This document shows positions 7,266-14,354 of a stretch of DNA of 64,000 nucleotides, piece by piece. The DNA is from Raineyella antarctica (GTDB taxonomy: Bacteria; Actinomycetota; Actinomycetes; Propionibacteriales; Propionibacteriaceae), in contig NZ_FMYF01000007.1 of the NCBI RefSeq assembly GCF_900092135.1, forward strand, positions 1 to 64,000, written 5' to 3'. A program made the translations under genes and the position numbers. Within the stretch, counting starts at the first letter, position 1. Each line of letters starts with the position of its first letter. Below the pieces are notes generated by a model. It was not told the DNA's origin. It saw nothing but the letters and a program-made list of their open reading frames with translations, and did no database searches.

Positions 7266-10203
7266 CCTTGGTCACCTCCAGCCCGGTGTCGGGCGAGTAC
7301 TGCAGCAGCCATTGGATGTTGCTGCTCGGGATCGACGTCGCCAGCATCTGGCCTCCTTCTTGAAGTCTCATGGGCAGGAAGAGTTCACCTCGCAGGAGCG
7401 GGTGCCTGTGCCATTCCCACCGGCGAACGTCCGGTTGCTCCTGCAGCCACCTGATCAGTTCATCAAGTTGGTCCGGATTGCTCGTCATCATTGGAGGCAG
7501 CCGGACGGTCCACCCTGCGATCGCCCGGGCGGTGGCGTCGTCGGGGATGGATCGAACATCGACGACCGAGTCCTCCACGACCCAAGGCGGCTGGATGGCT
7601 GTGCTGCCAGAAGGGTCCGTCGGCACCACGATGACCTCCAAGGTTGGTTCCGTGTCCCGCACCATCGCCTGGCCCCGCCGCTCAGTCCCATCAGAACCGG
7701 GCAAGGTCATCCACGTCGAAAGATCTGCGTTCTGCTTCCGCGGATTCCAGCTGTCCAGGAGGAACGGCTGGGCCCGATGCCGCTGCGCCTCCAGACGGCC
7801 CCGGTGCTTCTCGAGGGCCGTTGCCATCAGTCCCTGGGCCTCGGGCGGTCCGACCGGTGAGGTGCCGAAGACGCGCTGAACGAGTGGCGAGACCATGTCC
7901 GGGACGGCAAGGTCTGGACCCGTGCCGTCAAGGACGGCAGCCGTACGCAGGAGCAGGTGAGCGCCGTAGATCCGCTCGCTGCCTGACGATCCACGGCGGA
8001 CACCTTCTCCTCCCCTCGGCTCATCGGCAAGCACGATGCATCGCGGTGTCGACAGTCCTTCCGGGCGTCTTTCGCGCTGATGCCGATGCAGTCGCCCCAG
8101 TCGCTGGAAAAGTAGGTCAATCGGGGCCAGGTCGGTGATGAGGAGGTCGAAATCGACGTCGAGCGACTGCTCGGCGACCTGAGTCGCGACGACGACGTGA
8201 CGATCAGGTCTGGCCCCGGTGGGACCGAACAGCGAGCGAAGACCTACGTCCTTCTGCATCCTGTCGTACGCCATGAATCGCGAGTGGTTGAGGGTGATCG
8301 GCCCCAGACCCGCCTGGCCGAGCGCCTCCGCTGTGCGTTGGGCATCTCCCACGGTGTTGCGGATGATCAAGATGCAGCCGCCACCTGCCGACTCCTGCTC
8401 CACGGTGGCGACGAGTTCCTTCAGATCGGTACTGCCCCAGTTCCAGGTGACCCGACGGGAAGGGCCCTGGTGGGAGATCTCCTCACACGAGACCTGCTCG
8501 AGATCGCGATCCACGGCGGTGATGAGCGGATAGCGCTCGTCCGTCGCCATCGCCTCTATCGCACGCGCAACCTTGGGGGGAGCCGGTCGTCGTCCGACAT
8601 AGGCCTCGACCATGGCACGGCGCCGTAGCGCGGGCAGCGTGGCCGACAGCACGATGACCGGCACCCCATAGGCGCCGAGCCACTCGAGCACACGATCGAG
8701 GTAGACGTCCATGTAAGCGTCCGATGCGTGAGCCTCGTCAATGATCACCACCTTCCCCATCAGGCCGAGGTGACGAAGCATCAGGTGCTTCGACTGCAAC
8801 CCCGCCATGAGCACCTGGTCGATCGTCCCCACGGCAAAGCTGGCAAGGAGCCGCCGCTTGCGTCCTCGGAACCACTGATGGGCGACGGCATTGCTCAGCC
8901 CGCCAGTCTCCTCCCCTGAAGGGGAAGACCCCTCCGATGCATCCGCACCTTCTCGGGGTGCGTCCTCGTCGTGGTCGTACACCTGCTCGGGATCGAGCTG
9001 ATCGAGCCGCGCGCGGTCGAACTCATCGACACGTTCCATCAGGGCGCGGTACCTCGGGTTCAAGGACGCCTTGCCGTGGGCCAGCGTCAATGACCACGCG
9101 GGCACGTCCTCGGGAGGTTCGGGCAGGTCCAAAAGCCATTGGCTGACACGGTCGAACATGCCGTCACTCGTGGCCTGGGTAGGAAGAGCGAAGTAGAGGC
9201 CCGAGAGCCCGAGGCGAGCGGCGATCACCTCCGCCGCCGCGAGAGCCGCTTCCGTCTTGCCGCTACCAGTGGTCGTCTCGACGACGAGGAGGCCCACGTC
9301 CCGACCTTGGGCAAGGTCGTAGACGTGGCGTTGGACATCAGTGGGGGAACTGCCCTGGGGCCAGTCGAACCGCTGCCGATAGAACGCTTGGGCCGACAGC
9401 GTCGGGATGGTAGGTGACCATGGTCGAGGAAAGGCCAGCTCGGCGAGGGCATCCTCGACCCGATCACTCTGGTCAGACCGTTGGAACGGAGGCGACACGT
9501 CACCGACCTGGCGGTACGGAAAATACGCCTCGCTGCTGGCCACCCAGTCGGCCACGATGAGGAGACCCGACATGCCCACCAGAACGGGAACCGGGATCCG
9601 GAGGTGGGCCCAGTCCCCCATACGTACGGAGGCGCCCGATCGGAAGGTCATCCATGTGGCCAGTTCGGCACGTGCTTCTTGCCAGGGGCCCTTGCCGGCC
9701 AATCTCTGGTGCGTCTTGACCGCACCCAGGATGATCGGATCCGCAACCTTGCCATGATGGGCTCCCAGTACCGAGGCAACCTGCCTGGCCGTCGCATGGT
9801 CCCAGCCATGCTCGGTCTTAAGCCAGTCGAACAGGTAGAAGTTGCTCACCGCAGCGTGCGGAGCCAGTTTCCGTTCGGCCATGTCCGCACGCGTGCCGCA
9901 GTCCAGGCCCGCCTGCCGCATCGGTTCGGCGAGGTAGTCGACCTGGACCGCAAAGGCTGGGCTCATCTTGCCTAGGTCATGCAGTCCCGCGAGCCACGTG
10001 AACGCCAACCGGGCGTCGTCGACTCCGCCGGGGAAGCAGACTCCCCACTGCTCCTTGACCGCATGAGCGAGCCAGTGATCGAAGAGTCGTCCGGCGATGT
10101 CAGAGGTATCCGCTAAGTGTTGTGTGAGTGGGAGCCAGGTCTGTCGATCACTCGACGACTTGGCCCATGCCGTACGTGTTGCCTCTGCTAGCCCCCCAGC
10201 CAT
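7258..10203 (-). CDS. cas3: Cas3, HD nuclease-helicase
   Basis: Cas3 is recruited to Cascade R-loops and degrades the target DNA. The 981-residue protein has an N-terminal HD domain (H29; the HD pair H75/D76 in GLHDLGKM; AHHG near 148-151; D219). A superfamily 2 helicase follows with Walker A at 311-317 (TTGSGKT), DEAH at 489-492, SAT at 520-522 and the motif VI region QRLGRLHRH near 690. Every catalytic motif is intact. The ATG at 10203 is the only sensible start because the family motif TAWAKSS lies just inside it. It has no clear Shine-Dalgarno; a small hairpin occupies that position. It is the first gene of the operon. Confidence 0.97.
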   Translation of the reverse strand: MAGGLAEATRTAWAKSSSDRQTWLPLTQHLADTSDIAGRLFDHWLAHAVKEQWGVCFPGGVDDARLAFTWLAGLHDLGKMSPAFAVQVDYLAEPMRQAGLDCGTRADMAERKLAPHAAVSNFYLFDWLKTEHGWDHATARQVASVLGAHHGKVADPIILGAVKTHQRLAGKGPWQEARAELATWMTFRSGASVRMGDWAHLRIPVPVLVGMSGLLIVADWVASSEAYFPYRQVGDVSPPFQRSDQSDRVEDALAELAFPRPWSPTIPTLSAQAFYRQRFDWPQGSSPTDVQRHVYDLAQGRDVGLLVVETTTGSGKTEAALAAAEVIAARLGLSGLYFALPTQATSDGMFDRVSQWLLDLPEPPEDVPAWSLTLAHGKASLNPRYRALMERVDEFDRARLDQLDPEQVYDHDEDAPREGADASEGSSPSGEETGGLSNAVAHQWFRGRKRRLLASFAVGTIDQVLMAGLQSKHLMLRHLGLMGKVVIIDEAHASDAYMDVYLDRVLEWLGAYGVPVIVLSATLPALRRRAMVEAYVGRRPAPPKVARAIEAMATDERYPLITAVDRDLEQVSCEEISHQGPSRRVTWNWGSTDLKELVATVEQESAGGGCILIIRNTVGDAQRTAEALGQAGLGPITLNHSRFMAYDRMQKDVGLRSLFGPTGARPDRHVVVATQVAEQSLDVDFDLLITDLAPIDLLFQRLGRLHRHQRERRPEGLSTPRCIVLADEPRGGEGVRRGSSGSERIYGAHLLLRTAAVLDGTGPDLAVPDMVSPLVQRVFGTSPVGPPEAQGLMATALEKHRGRLEAQRHRAQPFLLDSWNPRKQNADLSTWMTLPGSDGTERRGQAMVRDTEPTLEVIVVPTDPSGSTAIQPPWVVEDSVVDVRSIPDDATARAIAGWTVRLPPMMTSNPDQLDELIRWLQEQPDVRRWEWHRHPLLRGELFLPMRLQEGGQMLATSIPSSNIQWLLQYSPDTGLEVTKDV

Positions 10204-10205
10204 GT

Positions 10206-10223
10206 CCGCAGTTCGATCTGCGG
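10206..10223 (-). promoter_or_regulatory. Hairpin over the cas3 ribosome-binding site
   Basis: On the minus strand CCGCAG-ATCGAA-CTGCGG can form a perfect 6 bp hairpin that ends two bases before the cas3 ATG, where a Shine-Dalgarno should be. No purine-rich site is visible otherwise. This suggests weak or conditional cas3 translation. Confidence 0.5.
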
Positions 10224-10224
10224 G

Positions 10225-10272
10225 TCAGACTGAGGAATTGGGAGAGGGGGGAAGGCTCGCGGTGGAGAACAT
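10225..10272 (-). CDS. Possible leaderless 15-codon leader ORF
   Basis: An ATG at 10272 opens a 15-codon frame (MFSTASLPPSPNSSV) that ends 21 bases before cas3. The candidate -10 box at 10285-10280 would place the transcript start within a base or two of this ATG, so it could be read as a leaderless mini-ORF. Nothing in the peptide is recognisable. It could be a leader peptide for cas3, a CreT-like toxic mini-ORF repressed by the adjacent crRNA-like element, or chance. I favour leader peptide or chance. Confidence 0.25.
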   Translation of the reverse strand: MFSTASLPPSPNSSV

Positions 10273-10279
10273 GCCCTTG

Positions 10280-10315
10280 ACTCTATCAAGTCAGCGACTC
10301 AAACGTTCTACACTT
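10280..10315 (-). promoter_or_regulatory. cas3 promoter with AAG-flanked partial protospacer
   Basis: On the minus strand an extended -10 box, TGATAGAGT (hexamer 10285-10280), is the best promoter candidate ahead of cas3; no strong -35 is seen. The bases 10315-10313 read AAG. The next 20 (10312-10293) match the pseudo-spacer at 10389-10370 at positions 1-5, 7-11, 13, 15 and 18. Within the first 13 bases only positions 6 and 12 differ. Cascade bound here would cover the -35 and spacer region and block RNA polymerase. Confidence 0.65.
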
Positions 10316-10338
10316 TCGGATACATTTTCTTGGTCCGG

Positions 10339-10410
10339 GGATCGCGCAATCCCCTGACGAGGGGAGCACTCCAGCGCGAACGTCCTACACGGATCATCCC
10401 CGGATGGTGC
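10339..10410 (-). ncRNA. Degenerate mini-CRISPR (CreR-like cas-regulating RNA)
   Basis: Read on the minus strand there are three parts. A half repeat at about 10403-10391 keeps the 3' part CGGGGATGATCC (the crRNA 5' handle) but has lost the stem. A pseudo-spacer (10390-10370) has a G at the PAM-derived position, then 20 bases. A second repeat (10369-10339) keeps GTGCTCCCC and a CCCC/GGGG stem but carries a five-base insertion. The pseudo-spacer is 21 bases against 33 in the array, a difference of 12, or two six-base Cas7 segments. A TAGACT box at 10417-10412 would start transcription near 10405, giving a 5' end close to the handle. The spacer matches the cas3 promoter. Family knowledge: crRNA-like RNAs that guide Cascade to repress cas promoters (CreR) or toxin genes (CreA) have this structure. 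Confidence 0.75.
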
Positions 10411-10450
10411 GAGTCTAAGCGGCCTCCTGCGGGATCCGACGGTCAAAAGT

Positions 10451-10486
10451 GGAAGGTCCTGACCCCCGAGAGCGTCAGGACCTTCC
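10451..10486 (-). terminator. Terminator after SHOCT gene
   Basis: A perfect 13 bp inverted repeat (GGAAGGTCCTGAC and its complement) with a 10-base loop is followed on the minus strand by ACTTTTG. It ends the SHOCT protein transcript and insulates the mini-CRISPR and cas operon from it. Confidence 0.8.
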
Positions 10487-10524
10487 ATCGTGGGTCGGTG
10501 ACCAGCCCGGCCCCTACTGCCGGA

Positions 10525-10980
10525 TCAGACCTGCGGCCCCTGCGCGCCCGGCTGGTCCTCCGGACCGAGGTACGGCATCCCCGCGGTCGGGTCGTTGCCC
10601 TGGGCCCGGGTGGTGCGCAGCGTCTCGACGCGGGCGCGGTAGTCCTCCGGGTCGATGTCACCGGTGGCCAGGCGGTTGTTCAGCGTACGGATCGCCTCGT
10701 CCTCGGCGTCGCCCCGGCCCCCCATCGGGCCGTGCGGGTGGTGGTGCGCGCCCGGACCATGGCCGGGACCGTGGCCGGCCCAGTTCTCGCGGGTGCCGAA
10801 CAGCGGGGTGCCGTTGCGGTCGGCCCGCCGCAGCAGGAGGAAGAGCCCGACCAGGAACAGCAGCGGGAAGATCATCATCAGGAAGCCTCCGAAGAAGTAG
10901 ACGTGCTCGTGGCCCATCATCGGGCCACCAGGCCCCATGTACTGGCCAGGAATGGCGAGGGGCAGCAACGAAATGGACAT
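10525..10980 (-). CDS. SHOCT-domain membrane protein (paralogue 1)
   Basis: This protein of about 151 residues has one long N-terminal membrane segment (FFGGFLMMIFPLLFLVGLFLLL), a His/Gly/Pro-rich linker (HGPGHGPGAHHHPHGP) and a C-terminal SHOCT motif (EDEAIRTLNNRLATGDIDPEDYRAR), ending TAGMPYLGPED. SHOCT is a short oligomerisation helix pair of no fixed function. The ATG at 10980 (MSISLLPL) is preferred to one 11 codons upstream because it aligns with the paralogue at 21598. It is divergent from a two-component system 144 bases away, so it may be that system's target or sensor partner (inference). Two paralogues lie at 20766 and 21131. The His-rich linker could bind metal, which is untested. 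Confidence 0.8.
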   Translation of the reverse strand: MSISLLPLAIPGQYMGPGGPMMGHEHVYFFGGFLMMIFPLLFLVGLFLLLRRADRNGTPLFGTRENWAGHGPGHGPGAHHHPHGPMGGRGDAEDEAIRTLNNRLATGDIDPEDYRARVETLRTTRAQGNDPTAGMPYLGPEDQPGAQGPQV

Positions 10981-11123
10981 GACCCCAGTCTTCTCCCGAT
11001 CCGCCTCCGGCACATCAGCCTGCGGGCGGCACCCGGCGTACGCGTCTCGACGTACGCCGGCCCTCGCAGACCTACGCCACCGGCCCCATGCGTACGACGC
11101 GGCCGCCTCGTACGATCGGTTTC

Positions 11124-12500
11124 ATGCAACCACGCCCCGGGACCTACCCGCCCAGCGCACCCGGGGGGCGCACCACGCACGCCCCGGCCTGGCTGGCCTG
11201 GCTGGGTGCGGTCGCGACCGGCGTGGTGGTGGCCTGGATCATGTTCTTCTCGGCGCTGGTGAGCACCATGACGATGCAGCGCAGCAGCGGGCACATGAGC
11301 GGCCCGATGATGCCGGACCGCTACGACCCGTACGACCCGGGCTACCCCAACCCCACAGGCCCGTGGTCGCAGTCGGTGGTCGACCACCGCTGGCTGCCCG
11401 CGCTGTTCCTGGCCTGCGTGGTCGTCGCGGCCGGCCTGGTCCTCCGGCACCTGTGGCCCCGGGTCGGGTACGTGTCCGTCGTGGTGGGGACGGCCGGCTA
11501 CCTGGCCCTCGGCGGGTCTCTGCCGGTCGCGCTGATCGCGCCGGCGATCGCCCTGGTCGGGCTGACGGCCGTGCGGCCGGGCCGGTACTGGGTGCTGTGG
11601 GTGGCGCTGCTGGTGCCGATGCTGTGGGCGGTCGGCTGGAACGACCCCTACATGGGGCTGACCAGCGCCTGGCTCTACCCGGCGATCGTGTTCGGGATCG
11701 CCGCGATGCTGGTGCCGACCCTGCTGGCAGAGGTCCGGCGCAGCCAGGCGGTGGCGCGCCACCAATCGCATGCCGACGAGATGCGCCAGGTCGCCTACCG
11801 CGAGCGGCTCCGGATCGCCCAGGACCTGCACGACGTCGTCGGGCACAGCCTGTCCACGATCTCCCTGCAGGCGGGGGTGGCACTGCGGCTGCTGGACGAG
11901 AACCCGGCCCAGGCCCGCACCTCGCTGGAGGCGATCCGCACCAGCGCCAAGGACTCCCTCACCGACGTACGCCGGACGCTGGGGATCCTTCGGGACCCGA
12001 ACGAGGCCGCGCCGCTCTCCCCCGGTCCGGGCCTGGACCGGATCGACGAACTCGTCGCCCCGCTGGTCGCCAGCGGCGCCACGGTCGGCCTGCACCGCGA
12101 CGCCGGGCTGGCCGCGACCGTGCCGACGCCGGTCCAGCAGGTCGCCTTCCGGATCGTCCAGGAGGCCCTCACGAACGCTGTCCGGCACGCCCCCGGCACC
12201 CCGGTGGAGGTGAGGATCGCGCGGGCCGGCGAGCAGTTGCTGGTCCAGGTCCGCAACGGCGGCCCGGCCCCGGCCCACCCCGTGGTCGAGGGGAACGGCC
12301 TACGGGGGATGCGGGAACGCGTCACCACGCTGGGTGGCACACTGACCATCGAGGACACCGGACCCGGCGGGGTCGGCATCACCGCCCTGCTGCCGCTGGG
12401 GATCCCGACCAACCCTGGGAGCCCCGGAAGCCCCGGAAGCCCCGGGAACCCGGGGAATCCCGGCGAGCCCAGCGAGCCCGATCCCCGAGGAGCCCGATGA
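11124..12500 (+). CDS. NarL-type sensor histidine kinase
   Basis: A membrane sensor kinase of the HisKA_3 class that phosphorylates the regulator overlapping its 3' end. The N-terminal half has five or six hydrophobic segments. The H-box RIAQDLHDVVGHSLS puts the phosphoacceptor at about H236, and the ATPase has NAVRHA and GNGLRGMRERV motifs. The start at 11124 (MQPRPGTYPP) is preferred over a codon 36 bases upstream, but both are possible. The C-terminal tail is a collagen-like run of Pro-Gly-(Ser/Asn) triplets encoded by nine-base repeats (about 12412-12480), which is unusual for a kinase and prone to length change. The signal is unknown. Confidence 0.9.
   Translation: MQPRPGTYPPSAPGGRTTHAPAWLAWLGAVATGVVVAWIMFFSALVSTMTMQRSSGHMSGPMMPDRYDPYDPGYPNPTGPWSQSVVDHRWLPALFLACVVVAAGLVLRHLWPRVGYVSVVVGTAGYLALGGSLPVALIAPAIALVGLTAVRPGRYWVLWVALLVPMLWAVGWNDPYMGLTSAWLYPAIVFGIAAMLVPTLLAEVRRSQAVARHQSHADEMRQVAYRERLRIAQDLHDVVGHSLSTISLQAGVALRLLDENPAQARTSLEAIRTSAKDSLTDVRRTLGILRDPNEAAPLSPGPGLDRIDELVAPLVASGATVGLHRDAGLAATVPTPVQQVAFRIVQEALTNAVRHAPGTPVEVRIARAGEQLLVQVRNGGPAPAHPVVEGNGLRGMRERVTTLGGTLTIEDTGPGGVGITALLPLGIPTNPGSPGSPGSPGNPGNPGEPSEPDPRGAR
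12412..12480 (+). repeat. Short tandem repeat encoding Pro-Gly tail
   Basis: Nine-base units of the form GGAAGCCCC and close variants encode NPGSPGSPGSPGNPGNPGEP at the kinase C-terminus. Perfect and near-perfect units make slippage likely. The response regulator start lies shortly after, so length change would keep frame only in steps of three. Confidence 0.7.
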
Positions 12501-13222
12501 CGCCACCAGCCCTGCCGATCCCGCCCCGCGACGACGTCCCGGCCGGCGACGATTTCTCGACAGGCACCGGGACGATCCGCGTCCTGATCGCCGACGACCA
12601 GCCGCTGGTCCGGATGGGGTTGCGCGCCCTGGTCGAGGCCGAGCCGGACATGGACGTCATCGGCGAGGCCGGGACCGGACGGGAGGCGGTCGACCAGGTC
12701 CGCCGCGACCATCCCGACGTGGTGCTGATGGACGTCCGGATGCCCGAGCTGGACGGCATCGCCGCGCTCCGCGAGATCGGCGCCGACCCCCGCTGCGCCT
12801 CCACCCGGGTGGTGGTGCTGACCACCTTCGAGCTGGACGAGTACGTGTTCGCCGCCCTGCAGGCCGGCGCGGCCGGCTTCCTGGTCAAGGACGCCGAGCC
12901 CGAGGAGATCCTGCGCGGGATCAGGCTGGCCGCCTCCGGCGCCTCCCTGCTGTCCCCGAGCGTCACCCGTACGGTCATCGCCACCTTTACCGGCAGCAAC
13001 CGCACCTCACCCCAGGACGAACGGCTCGCCGTCCTGACCGACCGCGAGCGGGAGGTGCTGGCGCTGGTCGGCCAGGGGTTCAACAACGAGGAGATCGCCG
13101 CCGAACTGGTGGTCAGCAACGCCACCGCCCGCACCCACGTCAGCCACATCATGGCCAAGGTCGGGGCGCGGGATCGGCCGCAGCTGGTCGTGCTGGCCTA
13201 TCGCACCGGGCTGGTGCGCTGA
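12497..13222 (+). CDS. NarL/FixJ-family response regulator
   Basis: The DNA-binding partner of the kinase upstream; ATG overlaps the kinase stop (ATGA). The 241-residue product has a 25-residue Pro-rich extension, then a receiver domain (IADDQ acidic pocket, phosphoacceptor D79 in VVLMDVRMPELDG, K in FLVKDA). A LuxR-type helix-turn-helix follows (LTDREREVLALVGQGFNNEEIAAELVVSNATARTHV spans it). The likely target is unknown; the divergent SHOCT gene is a candidate by position. Confidence 0.93.
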   Translation: MTPPALPIPPRDDVPAGDDFSTGTGTIRVLIADDQPLVRMGLRALVEAEPDMDVIGEAGTGREAVDQVRRDHPDVVLMDVRMPELDGIAALREIGADPRCASTRVVVLTTFELDEYVFAALQAGAAGFLVKDAEPEEILRGIRLAASGASLLSPSVTRTVIATFTGSNRTSPQDERLAVLTDREREVLALVGQGFNNEEIAAELVVSNATARTHVSHIMAKVGARDRPQLVVLAYRTGLVR

Positions 13223-13265
13223 TCCCTGCGCCTCGCGGCAACAGCGGCGCGGCAGAAATGCAGGA

Positions 13266-14255
13266 TCAGACCGCGCTGGGCTGCAGTTCACCCTCCTGCT
13301 CCTGCTCCAGGTGGCGGGAGGCGGTGCGCCGGTAGTACGTCGCGAGCATGGCGCCGGAGAGGTTGTGCCAGATCGAGAAGATGGCGCCGGGCAGGGCTGC
13401 GGCCGGGGAGAAGTACTGGGCGGCGAGGCCTGCCGCCAGTCCCGAGTTCTGCATGCCCACCTCGATCGAGATCGTCCGCGCCGCGCGGACCGGCTGGCGG
13501 GTGAGGCGACCGGCGAGGTAGCCGAGCAGGTAGCCCAGGCCGTTGTGGAGCACCACGGCCGCGAAGACGATGAGGCCGGCCGAGGCAACCTTGGCGGCCG
13601 AGCCGCCGACGACGGCCGCCACCACGCCGGAGATCGCGATCACCGAGATCCAGGGCATCGCGGGGAGGATGGGGGTGAACAGCTTCGGCAGGACCAGTCG
13701 CAGGACCAGACCGGCGACGACGGGGATCAGGACGATCTGCAGGATGCTCTTCGCCATCGCCGGGCCGTTGACCGGCATGTAGTGGCCGGCCAGCAGCAGG
13801 GTCAGTGCCGGGGTGAGCAGCGGGGCGAGCAGCGTCGACACAGAGGTCATCGTCACGGACAGGGCGGTGTCGGCCTTGGACAGGTAGCTCACCACGTTGG
13901 AGGAGGTCCCACCCGGCGCGCAGCCGACCAGGATCACGCCGGCCGCCAGGTCGGCGGGCAGGCGCAGGACCCAGGCGACCAGGACGCCGACCAGCGGCAT
14001 GACCATGTACTGGGCGACGACGCCGATCAGGATCGGCCAGGGTCGGGACAGGACGAGCCGGAAGTCCGGCAGCGTCAGGGTGAGGCCCATGCCGAACATG
14101 ATGATCATCAGCAGGGTGTTCACGTGCGGGCCGAGCTGGCGGGCGGTCGGAGCCGCGAAGAACCCGAACAGGGCCGCGGCGATGACCAGGACGGGGAACA
14201 CCGTGACCGCGATGGTGGCACTGCGGTCCTCGGCGGAGAGTGTGGCTTTCGTCAT
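13266..14255 (-). CDS. BASS-family (bile acid:sodium symporter-like) transporter
   Basis: A 329-residue integral membrane protein with about ten hydrophobic segments. It has the SBF/BASS signature region GCAPGGTSSNVVSYLSKAD in the first half and the inverted repeat counterpart SIEVGMQNSGLAAGLA in the second. The family exports or imports organic anions with sodium (bile acids, pantoate, pyruvate, sulphonates). The substrate cannot be read from the sequence. The gene is convergent with the response regulator and is separated from the NADH dehydrogenase gene upstream of it by about 100 bases. Confidence 0.88.
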   Translation of the reverse strand: MTKATLSAEDRSATIAVTVFPVLVIAAALFGFFAAPTARQLGPHVNTLLMIIMFGMGLTLTLPDFRLVLSRPWPILIGVVAQYMVMPLVGVLVAWVLRLPADLAAGVILVGCAPGGTSSNVVSYLSKADTALSVTMTSVSTLLAPLLTPALTLLLAGHYMPVNGPAMAKSILQIVLIPVVAGLVLRLVLPKLFTPILPAMPWISVIAISGVVAAVVGGSAAKVASAGLIVFAAVVLHNGLGYLLGYLAGRLTRQPVRAARTISIEVGMQNSGLAAGLAAQYFSPAAALPGAIFSIWHNLSGAMLATYYRRTASRHLEQEQEGELQPSAV

Positions 14256-14354
14256 TCGCCCAGTCCTATCCGGGCAGGGGTTCCATGAGACGTACGTCTC
14301 AGCCCGTGGTTGTCCGGCATCCCGGGCAACGACCCGCGTGCCGGGGTGGACCGG

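Noticed and set aside
10293-10312. Ordinary self-targeting protospacer that would be cut
   Set aside because: The match decays after position 13 and the guide is only 20 bases; a lethal target beside an intact cas3 would not persist. Binding without cutting is far more likely.
10937-12496. Open frame extending the response regulator about 520 codons upstream
   Set aside because: It lies out of frame inside the kinase gene; the ATG at 12497 in the ATGA overlap is the true start.
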